A stretch of 64,000 nucleotides of DNA, taken from positions 62,001 through 126,000 of the forward strand of contig NZ_JFKD01000003.1 in NCBI RefSeq assembly GCF_002115725.1, written 5' to 3'. This DNA is from Marivita cryptomonadis. GTDB lineage: Bacteria > Pseudomonadota > Alphaproteobacteria > Rhodobacterales > Rhodobacteraceae. The notes under the pieces were generated by a model. That model made no database searches and was not told the origin of the DNA. It saw only the letters and a program-made list of their open reading frames with translations. The position numbers were made by a program, and so were the translations under genes. The first letter of the stretch is position 1. The number at the start of each line of letters is the position of its first letter. Of the stretch, positions 1 through 7,695 are shown piece after piece.

Positions 1-513
1 CGGATCAAGGCTCACACCTCCATCCGGGGCCAAAGCGGTGTTCGGGAAGCACGCAATGTCCGCAATTGTGGGGGTCTTGCCAGTCAGGAAGATCAGGCCG
101 TCGAAGCGCTGTTCGGTCAGATGCGCCTCTAGCTTGCGCAGAGCCGCAACGCCGGCGGCACGGGCTTTTTCGATGTCTGCCTCGTAGCTGATCACATCAT
201 GCAAGCGGGCAAGTCCAAGGCTGTTGTTGAGGTCGGACGCAAAGGCCAGCCAGCGGTCGTCTTCTGGGCTACGCCATTCAGGATGCTCCGCCGTCAGATG
301 CCGCAGGATGTCGGCGCTGTCGGTCAGCACCGTGTCGCCGTCTTGCAGGATCGGCAACGTGCCCTTGGGGTTCAGCGCCAGCATCTCGGGGGATTTGTGC
401 TCCTGCGCGGGATGAAAATTCACCGCATGCAAGCTGAGCGTCTTGCCAATCAGCGCCGCCATCAGGCGGACCTTGTAGCAACTGGCGCTGAGGACATAGT
501 CGTAAAGGATCAT
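1..513 (-). CDS. Glutathione S-transferase family protein (3' end outside window)
   Basis: The reading frame starts at ATG 513-511 and stays open to base 1, so 171 residues are visible and the C-terminus is missing. The N-terminal half has the thioredoxin-like fold of GSTs: MILYDYVLSASCYKVRLMAAL, then NPKGTLPILQDG (cis-Pro region) and TDSADILRHL, the D-S pair that binds the glutathione gamma-glutamyl group. The C-terminal helical domain begins near residue 90 and includes TPTIADIACFP. The start overlaps the stop of the oxygenase gene by ATGA, so the two are probably translationally coupled. The role is inferred: conjugation or isomerisation of an oxygenation product. Substrate unknown. Confidence 0.85.
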   Translation of the reverse strand, partial: MILYDYVLSASCYKVRLMAALIGKTLSLHAVNFHPAQEHKSPEMLALNPKGTLPILQDGDTVLTDSADILRHLTAEHPEWRSPEDDRWLAFASDLNNSLGLARLHDVISYEADIEKARAAGVAALRKLEAHLTEQRFDGLIFLTGKTPTIADIACFPNTALAPDGGVSLDP

Positions 514-1346
514 GCAGCCACCAATTGCGCGCCGTAGGTGTAGCCGATCTTCTTGAGCCAGCGGCGATAGGCGACCGAGGTCATGTCGGCTTGTGTCGGT
601 ACCTCCATCCCCGGATCAAGCGGCAGTTTGCGCGGCAACTGGTTTTCGAGGATCGAGCGGTCCTGCATGAAGATCAACTGTTGGAAGCTGACCATTTCGG
701 ACATGGTTGAATCATCGTCATAAAGCGCCATCCACGGCCAAACCTCGCACCATTCATCGGTCAGCGGCTGCACAAAAAGCGTGATGACGTCCCATTCACC
801 GGGACGCGGCGGGCAGGTTTTGTAGAGCACCGAACAGGTTGGGGCTGGCACGCGGTACATGTATTCCGTGGTGATCCCGCCCTCTGCCGATTTGGCTGCC
901 TGCGGTTGGAAGAATTTGACCTTGGTGGCCCAGACCTCGTCCACCTCTTCGCGGATCTTGACGTCGTAACGGTCGACCTCGGTATGAGGTTCCGCCCCCA
1001 GAATATCGGTATGCACAAATGGAAAATGTGCGATGTCGAGGAAGTTCTCGACCGCGCGCAGGGGCGAGCATTTGACCTTGACCGATCCGACATCGACCAA
1101 GCGGCGACCGGGGCTGTCGGCTTCGGGGATGGTGAAAAGATCGCGATTGGGCTGGCCGGGGCTGGTCCAAAGATGGCCGAAGCGTTCGACGGTAGGCAGC
1201 GCGTTTCCCGACGCGTCCTTGACCCAACAAGTGCCACGTTCGCGGCCCACAGTAATTTTTTTACCAAGCAGTAAAGTTTCACGCGGTGCTTGGATGCCCG
1301 AGATCATGGCGACCGGATACCAGTGATTGTCGATGGTCGCGGTCAT
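510..1346 (-). CDS. Rieske-type oxygenase catalytic subunit lacking its own Rieske cluster
   Basis: This 278-residue protein has the mononuclear iron signature of Rieske oxygenase alpha subunits: D104-I-A-H107-F-P-F-V-H112 (D-x2-H-x4-H) and, later, QDRSILENQ, which matches the segment carrying the third ligand. The N-terminus looks like the start and end of a Rieske domain (NHWYPVAMISG, then VERFGHLWTSPG). The cluster-binding part with C-x-H and C-x2-H is absent. Electrons must therefore come from another protein. The best candidate is the Rieske protein encoded immediately upstream, whose stop overlaps this ATG (ATGA). An upstream ATG at 1388 would add 14 residues inside the preceding gene and is less likely. 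Substrate unknown; no reductase gene is visible. Confidence 0.85.
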   Translation of the reverse strand: MTATIDNHWYPVAMISGIQAPRETLLLGKKITVGRERGTCWVKDASGNALPTVERFGHLWTSPGQPNRDLFTIPEADSPGRRLVDVGSVKVKCSPLRAVENFLDIAHFPFVHTDILGAEPHTEVDRYDVKIREEVDEVWATKVKFFQPQAAKSAEGGITTEYMYRVPAPTCSVLYKTCPPRPGEWDVITLFVQPLTDEWCEVWPWMALYDDDSTMSEMVSFQQLIFMQDRSILENQLPRKLPLDPGMEVPTQADMTSVAYRRWLKKIGYTYGAQLVAA

Positions 1347-1945
1347 GACGGCATCCCTTCCAAAGTTGCGCGCAAATCCTCCAACCACCGCGACACGGTG
1401 GTTCGATCCTTATCGGGCGAGGCAAGCACATGGGCCATACACGCGTTATCCGTACACGGCTGTACGGCAATCAACACATCATGGTCGGACACCACGGCAA
1501 TCGTGGTGTAATCTTCCGCGCCAAAATGCGCGGCAAGGTCATTTGCAGACAGGTTGATCGGCAGGGACCGGACAGGCTTACGCCCACCCAACGCGGGCAG
1601 CGCGCTGTCCGTCTTGTTAAGCGACACCCAAATCACGCCGCCCGCTTCGGTGCAGGTATAGGTGGGCACGCAGATCGTGTCAGGCGGGGTCAGTTTGGGG
1701 TGCGCCGGAATGTAATCACAGGCCCCCTCTTCGTTATACTGCCAGCCGTGATAAATACAGGCAAGCGTGTCGCCACGGACAAACCCGTGCGACAAACGCA
1801 TGCCGCGATGCGGGCAACGGTCGGACCATGCGTGGTAACGGCCAGACGGCGTACACCAGATTGCCAAATCCGTGTCTTCTATGCGGCTTGGGATCACGAC
1901 GCCCGGGGGGACGTCTTCCGTCAAAGCCACTGCAACCCAGTTCAT
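1343..1945 (-). CDS. Stand-alone Rieske [2Fe-2S] protein of a split oxygenase
   Basis: This 200-residue protein carries a complete Rieske motif: C44-P-H46, 16 residues, then C63-I-Y-H66 followed by GW. That is the ring-hydroxylating oxygenase type (C-x-H-x16-C-x2-H). The domain spans about residues 2-115. A C-terminal stretch of roughly 75 residues (from LSANDLAAHFG) is not recognisable as a Rieske or iron domain and has no mononuclear iron motif. The ATG is preceded by GGAGAAACT, a good ribosome site. The stop overlaps the start of the cluster-less catalytic subunit, so the pair likely forms one oxygenase from two polypeptides. The tail could bind the partner; that is inference. Confidence 0.85.
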   Translation of the reverse strand: MNWVAVALTEDVPPGVVIPSRIEDTDLAIWCTPSGRYHAWSDRCPHRGMRLSHGFVRGDTLACIYHGWQYNEEGACDYIPAHPKLTPPDTICVPTYTCTEAGGVIWVSLNKTDSALPALGGRKPVRSLPINLSANDLAAHFGAEDYTTIAVVSDHDVLIAVQPCTDNACMAHVLASPDKDRTTVSRWLEDLRATLEGMPS

Positions 1946-2036
1946 AGTTTCTCCGTCGAAGTCGGACAGAGTAAGACAGACCAGATCTCGGCGATCAATA
2001 AGACTGGCAGCCGGAAGTGCCAGAAATCAGAGATAT

Positions 2037-2053
2037 TTGCACAATTATTGCAC
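2037..2053. promoter_or_regulatory. Candidate operator: TTGCAC direct repeat
   Basis: The 138-bp gap before the Rieske gene holds TTGCAC twice, 11 bp apart (2037-2042 and 2048-2053). The repeat overlaps an imperfect palindrome, TGCACAATTATTGCA (2038-2052), in an AT-rich stretch. The position upstream of the oxygenase pair suggests a regulator site or an internal promoter. No cognate regulator is seen nearby, so this is only a candidate. Confidence 0.25.
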
Positions 2054-2083
2054 TAAGCGATGAAATTGTGATCGCAGGTTTCG

Positions 2084-2335
2084 TCAACTGCACGCAGCGG
2101 TTGTGATATCCATCGTTTCGACCAGAACGCTCTCCGGTCCGAGACTCGCCCCAAGAGCAAGCGCTTGCAGCATTTCTTCTGCACCCTGAGCAGTCACTTC
2201 CAAACCTGACGGCACCCGCTGGGTCGTTACGTGATCAAGGCCCAACTTATGGGCATGACGGGCGATCCATTGGGGAAAATCCGCGCTGTGAACATCGCCT
2301 GTCAGGTAAATGCGTGCGGACATCTTTTCGGACAT
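2084..2335 (-). CDS. Acylphosphatase-like small protein, catalytic residues replaced
   Basis: This 83-residue protein aligns along its length with acylphosphatases: G13-D-V-H-S-A-D-F-P21 against G-x-V-Q-G-V-x-F-R, then A-H-K-LGL against A-x-x-LGL, then the GLEVTAQG strand and LGPESVLVE near the end. The phosphate-binding arginine is proline (P21) and the catalytic asparagine position is glutamine (Q39). The fold is therefore probably kept without acylphosphatase activity. It lies 21 bp after the acetamidase gene in the same operon. A structural, regulatory or ligand-binding role in the pathway is inferred. An internal ATG at residue 5 is an alternative start. Confidence 0.65.
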   Translation of the reverse strand: MSEKMSARIYLTGDVHSADFPQWIARHAHKLGLDHVTTQRVPSGLEVTAQGAEEMLQALALGASLGPESVLVETMDITTAACS

Positions 2336-2356
2336 GCGGGTCGCCTTGTGGTTTGC

Positions 2357-3283
2357 TTATGCGAGATGGGATTTCGACATCATCATGTGAACACCCTTTT
2401 CGCGGTTGACGGATTGGGTGATGCGTAGGTCACCGGCAAGTGAGCAGAGCATATAGGCTTCGGCACGGGTGATCCCCACGCGCTGTGACACGACGCTGAT
2501 CATGCGGCGCAGGGCGATCTCGACGCAGACATCCAGATCGGGATGCATGCCCATTGTTATATAGTGCGTTGGCGTTTCGGCCTCGGGATAGGTGATGTCC
2601 AAATCCCGGCGGGTCGTAAGGCGGAACCGGCCCTGTAACGCCGTTTCAATCGCGGTGACACAGACCTCTCCATCGCCCTGTACGCCGTGCCCGTCGCCGC
2701 AGGAGAACAACGCGCCTTCGGTGTGGACCGGCAGATAAAGCGTGGTGCCCGCCACCAGTTCTTTGTTGTCAAGATTGCCACCATGCGCGCGGGGTTCGAT
2801 GGTCGAGATGCGGCCCCAAGCGGGAGGCGGGGCGACGGCCATGACACCGAAAAACGGCGCAAGACGGAGTTTGAGGCCCCAAGGCATCGTCGCTTCATTC
2901 CGGTCGCGATCCAGCGGGATGATGACCTTGTGCGTTTCGTCAAAATCCAGCGGCAACGTGCCCGACAAGGGGCGGATGAAATTGTATCCCCAGTCCTGAC
3001 GCAGTTGCACATCAAGAATGTCGACCTGAAGGACATCGCCGGGCATTGCGCCATCGACGGCCACAGGCCCGGTCAGGATATGTCCGGGTGCTGTGGGTTC
3101 GCCTGCGGCCTGCAACGCCAAAAGCTCAGGCGGGACATGAAACCCCTCGCCGGGCAGCATGGCCTTGCCACCGGACACGGAGTTCATCGTGACCTCCGAA
3201 CCACTGGCCACGGTTGCCACCGGGTCAAGCGATGCATCGAAATATCCCCAGTGACAGCTTTGGAGGCCAGCCTCGATAATCAT
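2357..3283 (-). CDS. Acetamidase/formamidase family amidohydrolase
   Basis: This 308-residue protein is of usual length for the FmdA/AmdA family, which hydrolyses small amides to the acid and ammonia. Typical segments are HWGYFDASLDPVATVASG near the N-terminus, PGHILTGPVAVDGAMPGDVLQVDI, HGGNLDNKELVAGTTLYLPVHTEGALFSCGDGHGVQGDGEV and the C-terminal hydrophobic helix with AYMLCSLAGDLRI. The conserved GDxHxxQGDGE metal-site motif is present (GDGHGVQGDGE). I chose the ATG at 3283 because it overlaps the stop of the M20 gene (ATGA); an upstream start at 3325 would lie inside that gene. The natural amide substrate is unknown. Confidence 0.88.
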   Translation of the reverse strand: MIIEAGLQSCHWGYFDASLDPVATVASGSEVTMNSVSGGKAMLPGEGFHVPPELLALQAAGEPTAPGHILTGPVAVDGAMPGDVLQVDILDVQLRQDWGYNFIRPLSGTLPLDFDETHKVIIPLDRDRNEATMPWGLKLRLAPFFGVMAVAPPPAWGRISTIEPRAHGGNLDNKELVAGTTLYLPVHTEGALFSCGDGHGVQGDGEVCVTAIETALQGRFRLTTRRDLDITYPEAETPTHYITMGMHPDLDVCVEIALRRMISVVSQRVGITRAEAYMLCSLAGDLRITQSVNREKGVHMMMSKSHLA

Positions 3284-4446
3284 GCCGGAAGCCTCTGTTC
3301 GGCCAGCGCCACCCAATAGGAGCAACCGGTCGGAATCACGTCATCGTTGAAGTCGTATTGCGGGTGGTGCAGTCCCGGCCCCTGCCCAATTCCAAGCTGG
3401 ATATAGGCACCGGCACAGGCCTGCAGCATGTAGGCGAAATCCTCGCCGCCCGTGGTGCGCGGTGCATCGTCGATGCAGCCTCCGGCCACGTCCCTGGCGG
3501 CGCGAATGCAGTGTTCGGTTTCTACGTCGTGATTGACCATGACGGGATAAGGTTCTTCATCAAAACCCAGTTCGGCCTCGGCGCCATAGCTTTGCGCGGT
3601 GAGTTCCGCGATGGCCTTGATCCGCTCCAGCGTTTTGGCGCGTACATCCATGTCAAAGCTGCGCACTGTGCCGCGCAGGACGGCATGCTCAGGGATCACA
3701 TTAAACGCTTCGGATTCCGTTCGGAACGACGTGACCGACACGACAACGGCCTGTTGCGGATCGGTGTTGCGCGACACCACCGATTGCAGCGCCATCACGA
3801 TGGCCGACGCGGCGAGCGTCGTGTCCACGGTGTTGTTCGGGCGTGCGGCATGCCCCCCCTTGCCGCGCACGTTGATGTGGAAGCTGTCGACAGCGGCATA
3901 GAACGCGCCGGGACGGATTGCGAATTGACCCAAAGGCAAAAGCGGCGAGTTGTGCAGACCGTAGATTTCCGAGATGCCGAATGTGTCGATCAGCCCGTCC
4001 TGCACCATTGCTTCGGCGCCTGCGCCGCCCTCTTCGGCGGGCTGGAACACCACAGCCACCGTGCCGTCGAAATTGCGCGTCTCGGCCAGGTATTGCGCCG
4101 CACCCAGCAGCATCGCGGTGTGGCCGTCATGACCACAGGCGTGCATCTTGCCCGGCGTTTTCGACGCATGGGCCGCGCCTGTCGCCTCGTAAATCGGCAG
4201 GGCGTCCATATCAGCGCGAAAGGCGATGGTTTTGCCGGATGCGTTGGTTTTGCCGTGGATCAGCGCCACAACCCCGGTGCGCCCGATCCCTTCTACTACG
4301 CTGTCGCAGCCGAACGCCCGCAGTTTGTCCGCCACGATCCCTGATGTGCGTGGCAGGTCGTATTGCAGTTCCGGGTGTTCGTGTAGATCCCGCCGCCATG
4401 CGGTGATTTCCGGGTGCAATTCGGCGAAACGATTGCGGATGGGCAT
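3280..4446 (-). CDS. M20-family metallo-amidohydrolase (hippurate/N-acyl-amino-acid hydrolase type)
   Basis: This 388-residue protein is of full M20D length. Metal-binding motifs are RADMDALP (residues 77-84), MHACGHDGHT (101-110, with C104 and H106) and PAEEGGAGA (E138/E139). HNSPLLPLG and GGEDFAYML follow near the C-terminus. A dimerisation domain with GKGGHAARP lies in the middle. The family cleaves N-acyl amino acids, hippurate or related amides. It has no signal peptide, so it is cytoplasmic. It starts 77 bp after the gamma-glutamyltransferase gene and its stop overlaps the acetamidase start, which places three amide-cleaving enzymes in one transcription unit. Confidence 0.9.
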   Translation of the reverse strand: MPIRNRFAELHPEITAWRRDLHEHPELQYDLPRTSGIVADKLRAFGCDSVVEGIGRTGVVALIHGKTNASGKTIAFRADMDALPIYEATGAAHASKTPGKMHACGHDGHTAMLLGAAQYLAETRNFDGTVAVVFQPAEEGGAGAEAMVQDGLIDTFGISEIYGLHNSPLLPLGQFAIRPGAFYAAVDSFHINVRGKGGHAARPNNTVDTTLAASAIVMALQSVVSRNTDPQQAVVVSVTSFRTESEAFNVIPEHAVLRGTVRSFDMDVRAKTLERIKAIAELTAQSYGAEAELGFDEEPYPVMVNHDVETEHCIRAARDVAGGCIDDAPRTTGGEDFAYMLQACAGAYIQLGIGQGPGLHHPQYDFNDDVIPTGCSYWVALAEQRLPA

Positions 4447-4523
4447 AATGACTCCCGTGCCTGAACTGAGTGGTTGGCTGCATCAGACCTCAGAACGACA
4501 GCAGTGGCAAACGGGAAAGGCGC

Positions 4524-6305
4524 CTAGCGCCCGATCGCGTAGGCTTGCATCATGCGTGGGGTCGCTGCGGCCCGCAACATGCCGTCCGGTTCGCGCAAAG
4601 CTGCGGTCAGTCGGCCCACAGTCCACGGCTCGGCCACTGTCACGATATGCCCACGTTTGCGCAAATCGGCGATCACGTCTTCACCCACATTGGGTTCGAT
4701 CATCATCTCGCCCGAGCGCACTTCGCGCGGGAAGAAGGAGCCTTGAAAGTGCATCGAATGGAACAGCGGCTGATCCATACATTCCTGCAAGCCCATCCCG
4801 AAATGCACAAAGCGCAGGAACCAGATCAACTGCCACTGATCCTGCTGATCTCCCCCCGGTGTGCCAAAGACAAGCTGACACCCGTCCTTTTCGGCAAGGC
4901 TGGGAGTCAGGGTGGTGCGTGGCCTGCGCATCGGGGCAAGAGATGTAGGCAAACCGTCCTCGAGCCAGAACATCTGGGCGCGGGAATTGAGAGGAAAGCC
5001 AAGTCCGGGAATGACCGGATTGCTTTGTAGCCAGCCGCCCGAGGGCGTGGCCGAGACCATGTTGCCCCAACGGTCGATGATATCGAGATGCACCGTATCG
5101 CCACGCTTTTCGGTGAGATGCGACATGGTCGGTTCCTGCGCGGCGACCGGGCCAACATTGAAATCCCGCTGCGCGCGCTCGACACAGGCATCGGCCAGAT
5201 GTTCAAAGCCGGGAACGCGACCAGGGCGCTGGTCAAGCGATGCGCTGCCATCAATCAGCTTGCGCCGTTCGGCGTTGTACGTTTCGCTGAGCAGTACATC
5301 CATCGGGATTTCGCTGAAATCCGGGTCGCCATAATAAGCTTCGCGATCCGCATAGGCGAGCTTCATCGCTTCGATCACGGTATGGACAAACTCTGCCCCG
5401 TTCGGGTTCATCGACCCAAGATCGACACCCTTGAGGATCGCCAGCGTTTGCAACAGCACCGGCCCTTGAGACCAAGCTTGGGTCTTGTGGACGGTCCAGC
5501 CGTGATACTCATAGGTCAAAGACGCTTCATAGCTGGCGCGCCAGTCGGCCATGTCCGAAGGAGCAAGAACCGCGGAGTGCTTTGCGTCCGAGACATCCAT
5601 CACCTGCGCATCTGCGAGGTAGTCAAAGATGGCCTGTGCCACGAACCCTTCGCGCCATTCATGCCGCGCCGCGTCGATCTGATCTTCGCGGGTGGCCCCT
5701 GCACTGTTGGCCAGACGGTCATAGGTCGCCGCAAGATCGGGATTCTTGAACAGCGCGTGCGGCTGCGGTGCCGCGCCATCGGGCATCCAAACCGCAGCCG
5801 AGCTTGGCCATTCAGTTTGGAAAAACCCGGTCAAGCCGGCGATGGTTTGCGCGACACGTGGCAAGACAGGGTGACCATCGCGCGCATAGTCGATCGCGGG
5901 CTGCATAACGTCGCGCAACGTCATCGTGCCATGATCGCGCAGCATCAACATCCACCCGTCAAAGGCACCGGGCACCACGGTCGACAGCAATCCCGACCCC
6001 GGAACAAGCGTCAAACCCTGCGAGCTGTAGTGTTCCACCGTTGCGGCTGCGGGTGCCACACCTTGCGCACACAAGACATCCACGCGACCCGTGTCGACGG
6101 AATAGAAGATCGCTGGCATATCCCCTGCCGGACCGTTCAAATGCGGCTCCACCACTTGGAGGGTCAACGCCGTCGCCACAGCAGCATCAAACGCGTTGCC
6201 GCCTTTCTCGAGGATACTCATGCCGACAGCAGAGGCGATCCAATGCGTCGAGGTCACAACCCCAAACGTGCCTCGGATCTCTGGGCGGGTGGTGAAATCA
6301 GACAT
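4524..6305 (-). CDS. Gamma-glutamyltransferase family protein, probably cytoplasmic
   Basis: This 593-residue protein belongs to the GGT/Ntn-hydrolase family. The N-terminal part has VTSTHWIASAVGMSILEKGGNAFDAAVA and EPHLNGPAGDMPAI. The autoprocessing site is around D403-T404-V-H, so T404 is the expected nucleophile, followed by DIIDRWGNMVSATPSGG. The C-terminal subunit has TPGGDQQDQWQ. There is no signal peptide, unlike periplasmic Ggt. The context of amidase genes and a GST suggests action on gamma-glutamyl conjugates or amides rather than glutathione salvage. It is the first gene of the minus-strand operon. Family assignment is firm; substrate is not known. Confidence 0.88.
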   Translation of the reverse strand: MSDFTTRPEIRGTFGVVTSTHWIASAVGMSILEKGGNAFDAAVATALTLQVVEPHLNGPAGDMPAIFYSVDTGRVDVLCAQGVAPAAATVEHYSSQGLTLVPGSGLLSTVVPGAFDGWMLMLRDHGTMTLRDVMQPAIDYARDGHPVLPRVAQTIAGLTGFFQTEWPSSAAVWMPDGAAPQPHALFKNPDLAATYDRLANSAGATREDQIDAARHEWREGFVAQAIFDYLADAQVMDVSDAKHSAVLAPSDMADWRASYEASLTYEYHGWTVHKTQAWSQGPVLLQTLAILKGVDLGSMNPNGAEFVHTVIEAMKLAYADREAYYGDPDFSEIPMDVLLSETYNAERRKLIDGSASLDQRPGRVPGFEHLADACVERAQRDFNVGPVAAQEPTMSHLTEKRGDTVHLDIIDRWGNMVSATPSGGWLQSNPVIPGLGFPLNSRAQMFWLEDGLPTSLAPMRRPRTTLTPSLAEKDGCQLVFGTPGGDQQDQWQLIWFLRFVHFGMGLQECMDQPLFHSMHFQGSFFPREVRSGEMMIEPNVGEDVIADLRKRGHIVTVAEPWTVGRLTAALREPDGMLRAAATPRMMQAYAIGR

Positions 6306-6363
6306 GGTGCCTCCGGACTGATCAAACTGCGGGATGGCGCGTTTCGCTGGCTGCTGCCAAGTC

Positions 6364-6449
6364 TGGTGCGGGCGGTGGGACTCGAACCCACACGGCGCTA
6401 AGGCCTTCGGATTTTAAGTCCGATATGTCTACCATTCCATCACGCCCGC
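6364..6449 (-). tRNA. tRNA-Leu (anticodon UAA)
   Basis: Read on the minus strand, the gene starts GCGGGCG (6449-6443), which pairs with CGCCCGC at the 3' end, and CCA is encoded (6366-6364). The anticodon loop ACTTAAAATC gives UAA. A long variable arm (AAGGCCTTAGCGCCG region) marks a class II leucine tRNA. The T loop TTCGAGT is standard. It lies 58 bp upstream of the gamma-glutamyltransferase gene on the same strand. Confidence 0.96.
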
Positions 6450-6536
6450 TTCGTGCTATCCCTAGCCGGGGGATCGGGCGAAAACAATGGTTTGGATCGG
6501 TGATTTGCGGGCATTCCCAATTTCAGTGACACAAGG

Positions 6537-7082
6537 TCAAAGATCGTCGCCCTCTGGTTGCTTGATCAAGGCCCGTTCACCCAGCCACGGGTTTAGCGAA
6601 ACCGCTTCCTTGAGGACCGGCTGGGCCTCATCTTCCCGGCCCATCGCGATCAGGGTCAACGCCTTTCCTGTCAAAGCCCCCGTATGACGCGGGCTGAGTG
6701 CAATCGCTTGATCGAGGTCGGGCAGAACCGCAGGATAATCCCCCCGCAGATAATTCAGGAAAGCGCGCTGGTTGTAGCCTTCGGCATAGAACGGGCAGTA
6801 GGACACAAGTGTGTTCAGCCGGTTATTGGCCCGTAGATAGTCGCCGATCCGCATGGCGCGCAGGGCTTCGTCCAACATCATCTGCGAAGGCTCATCCGGC
6901 GCTTCGAGCCACAGTTCCCACATCTGGCTGGAAAAATTGCGCGCGATCATCTCGTTCGGCGCGCGCTGCACCTCGGCGTAGAGCCCATCTAGGGCCGCAG
7001 TGTGATCGGGTGCCACGGGACATCCATCAGCAACCGCACTCTGCGCCGCAACAACGGCAAGGACTGAAATCAAACGTCGCAT
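6537..7082 (-). CDS. Secreted TPR-like repeat protein
   Basis: This 181-residue protein starts with a cleavable signal peptide (MRRLISVLAVVAAQSAVADG). Helical repeats follow. Clear TPR-type units lie at about residues 70-160: AMRIGDYLRANNRLNTLVSYCPFYAEGYNQRAFLNYLRGDYPAVLPDLDQAIALSPRHTGALTGKALTLIAMGREDEAQPVLKEAVSLNPW. The protein is expected in the periplasm, where it would bind other proteins. Two cysteines (in DGCPVAP and SYCPF) could pair. It is transcribed alone, away from the tRNA. No specific function can be assigned. Confidence 0.8.
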   Translation of the reverse strand: MRRLISVLAVVAAQSAVADGCPVAPDHTAALDGLYAEVQRAPNEMIARNFSSQMWELWLEAPDEPSQMMLDEALRAMRIGDYLRANNRLNTLVSYCPFYAEGYNQRAFLNYLRGDYPAVLPDLDQAIALSPRHTGALTGKALTLIAMGREDEAQPVLKEAVSLNPWLGERALIKQPEGDDL

Positions 7083-7113
7083 GGGTGCATTTGGCCGCGC
7101 CCGACCGGATCGG

Positions 7114-7584
7114 TCAAGTCACGTTCCCGAAAGTGTCTTCCTTTACCGCCTGCATCGCAACATAGGTCGACGTGGCCGCGACATGCGGCAGCGTCGAGAT
7201 CTTTTCGGCCAACACTTTGCGATAGCTGCGCATATTCGCGGTGCGCACCTTGAGCAGATAGTCGAAATTTCCGGCGATCAAATGCGCCTGCTCAATCTCG
7301 GGGATCTTGGCCACTGCTTCGTTGAACGCAGCCAAGGCGGCCTCGCGGGTCTGGGTCATCTTGACCTCGACAAAAGCGATATGATCGAGTCCCAGTCTTA
7401 TCGGGTCAAGCAAGGCGCGGTAGCCTTGGATTGCACCCACTTCCTCGAGCCGCCTCAAACGCGCCTGCGTGGGAGATTTCGACAAGCCAATCCGCCGCGA
7501 CAGCTCGGTGATCGACACACGTCCATCGCGTGCCATCTCCTGCAAAATCGCCCGGTCGAATCTGTCCAGATCTGAGATAATCAA
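7114..7584 (-). CDS. putR: Lrp/AsnC-family regulator of proline utilisation
   Basis: The N-terminal winged helix-turn-helix is LDRFDRAILQEMARDGRVSITELSRRIGLSKSPTQARLRRLEEVGAI. The C-terminal RAM ligand-binding domain has IAFVEVKMTQTREAA and AHLIAGNFDYLLKVRT. It is divergent from putA, the arrangement known for PutR, which activates putA when proline is present. No ATG exists at the 5' end. I chose TTG 7584-7582, giving MIISDLDRFDRA, because an AGGAAAGG ribosome site lies about 8 nt upstream; a TTG at 7605 would add seven residues. The product is about 156 residues. The name rests on family and position. Confidence 0.82.
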   Translation of the reverse strand: MIISDLDRFDRAILQEMARDGRVSITELSRRIGLSKSPTQARLRRLEEVGAIQGYRALLDPIRLGLDHIAFVEVKMTQTREAALAAFNEAVAKIPEIEQAHLIAGNFDYLLKVRTANMRSYRKVLAEKISTLPHVAATSTYVAMQAVKEDTFGNVT

Positions 7585-7621
7585 TTCGCCTGCCTTTCCT
7601 GCCAAAATCAGTTCATTTGAC

Positions 7622-7646
7622 GTGCCGAAATTCGATAATCCGGCAC
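7622..7646. promoter_or_regulatory. Candidate PutR operator between putR and putA
   Basis: The arms GTGCCG (7622-7627) and CGGCAC (7641-7646) form a perfect 6-bp inverted repeat around 13 AT-rich bases. It sits in the 111-bp divergent region, 50 bp before the putA ATG. Lrp-type regulators bind such dyads; assignment to PutR is by position only. Confidence 0.35.
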
Positions 7647-7695
7647 TTACCCTGCATCTTCAGCGGTATTGTAGGGGATATGACTGGAGATCGCC

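Noticed and set aside
6305..6450. tRNA-Leu next to an accessory-looking operon as a possible island attachment site
   Set aside because: No integrase gene and no repeat of the tRNA 3' end were seen in the window.
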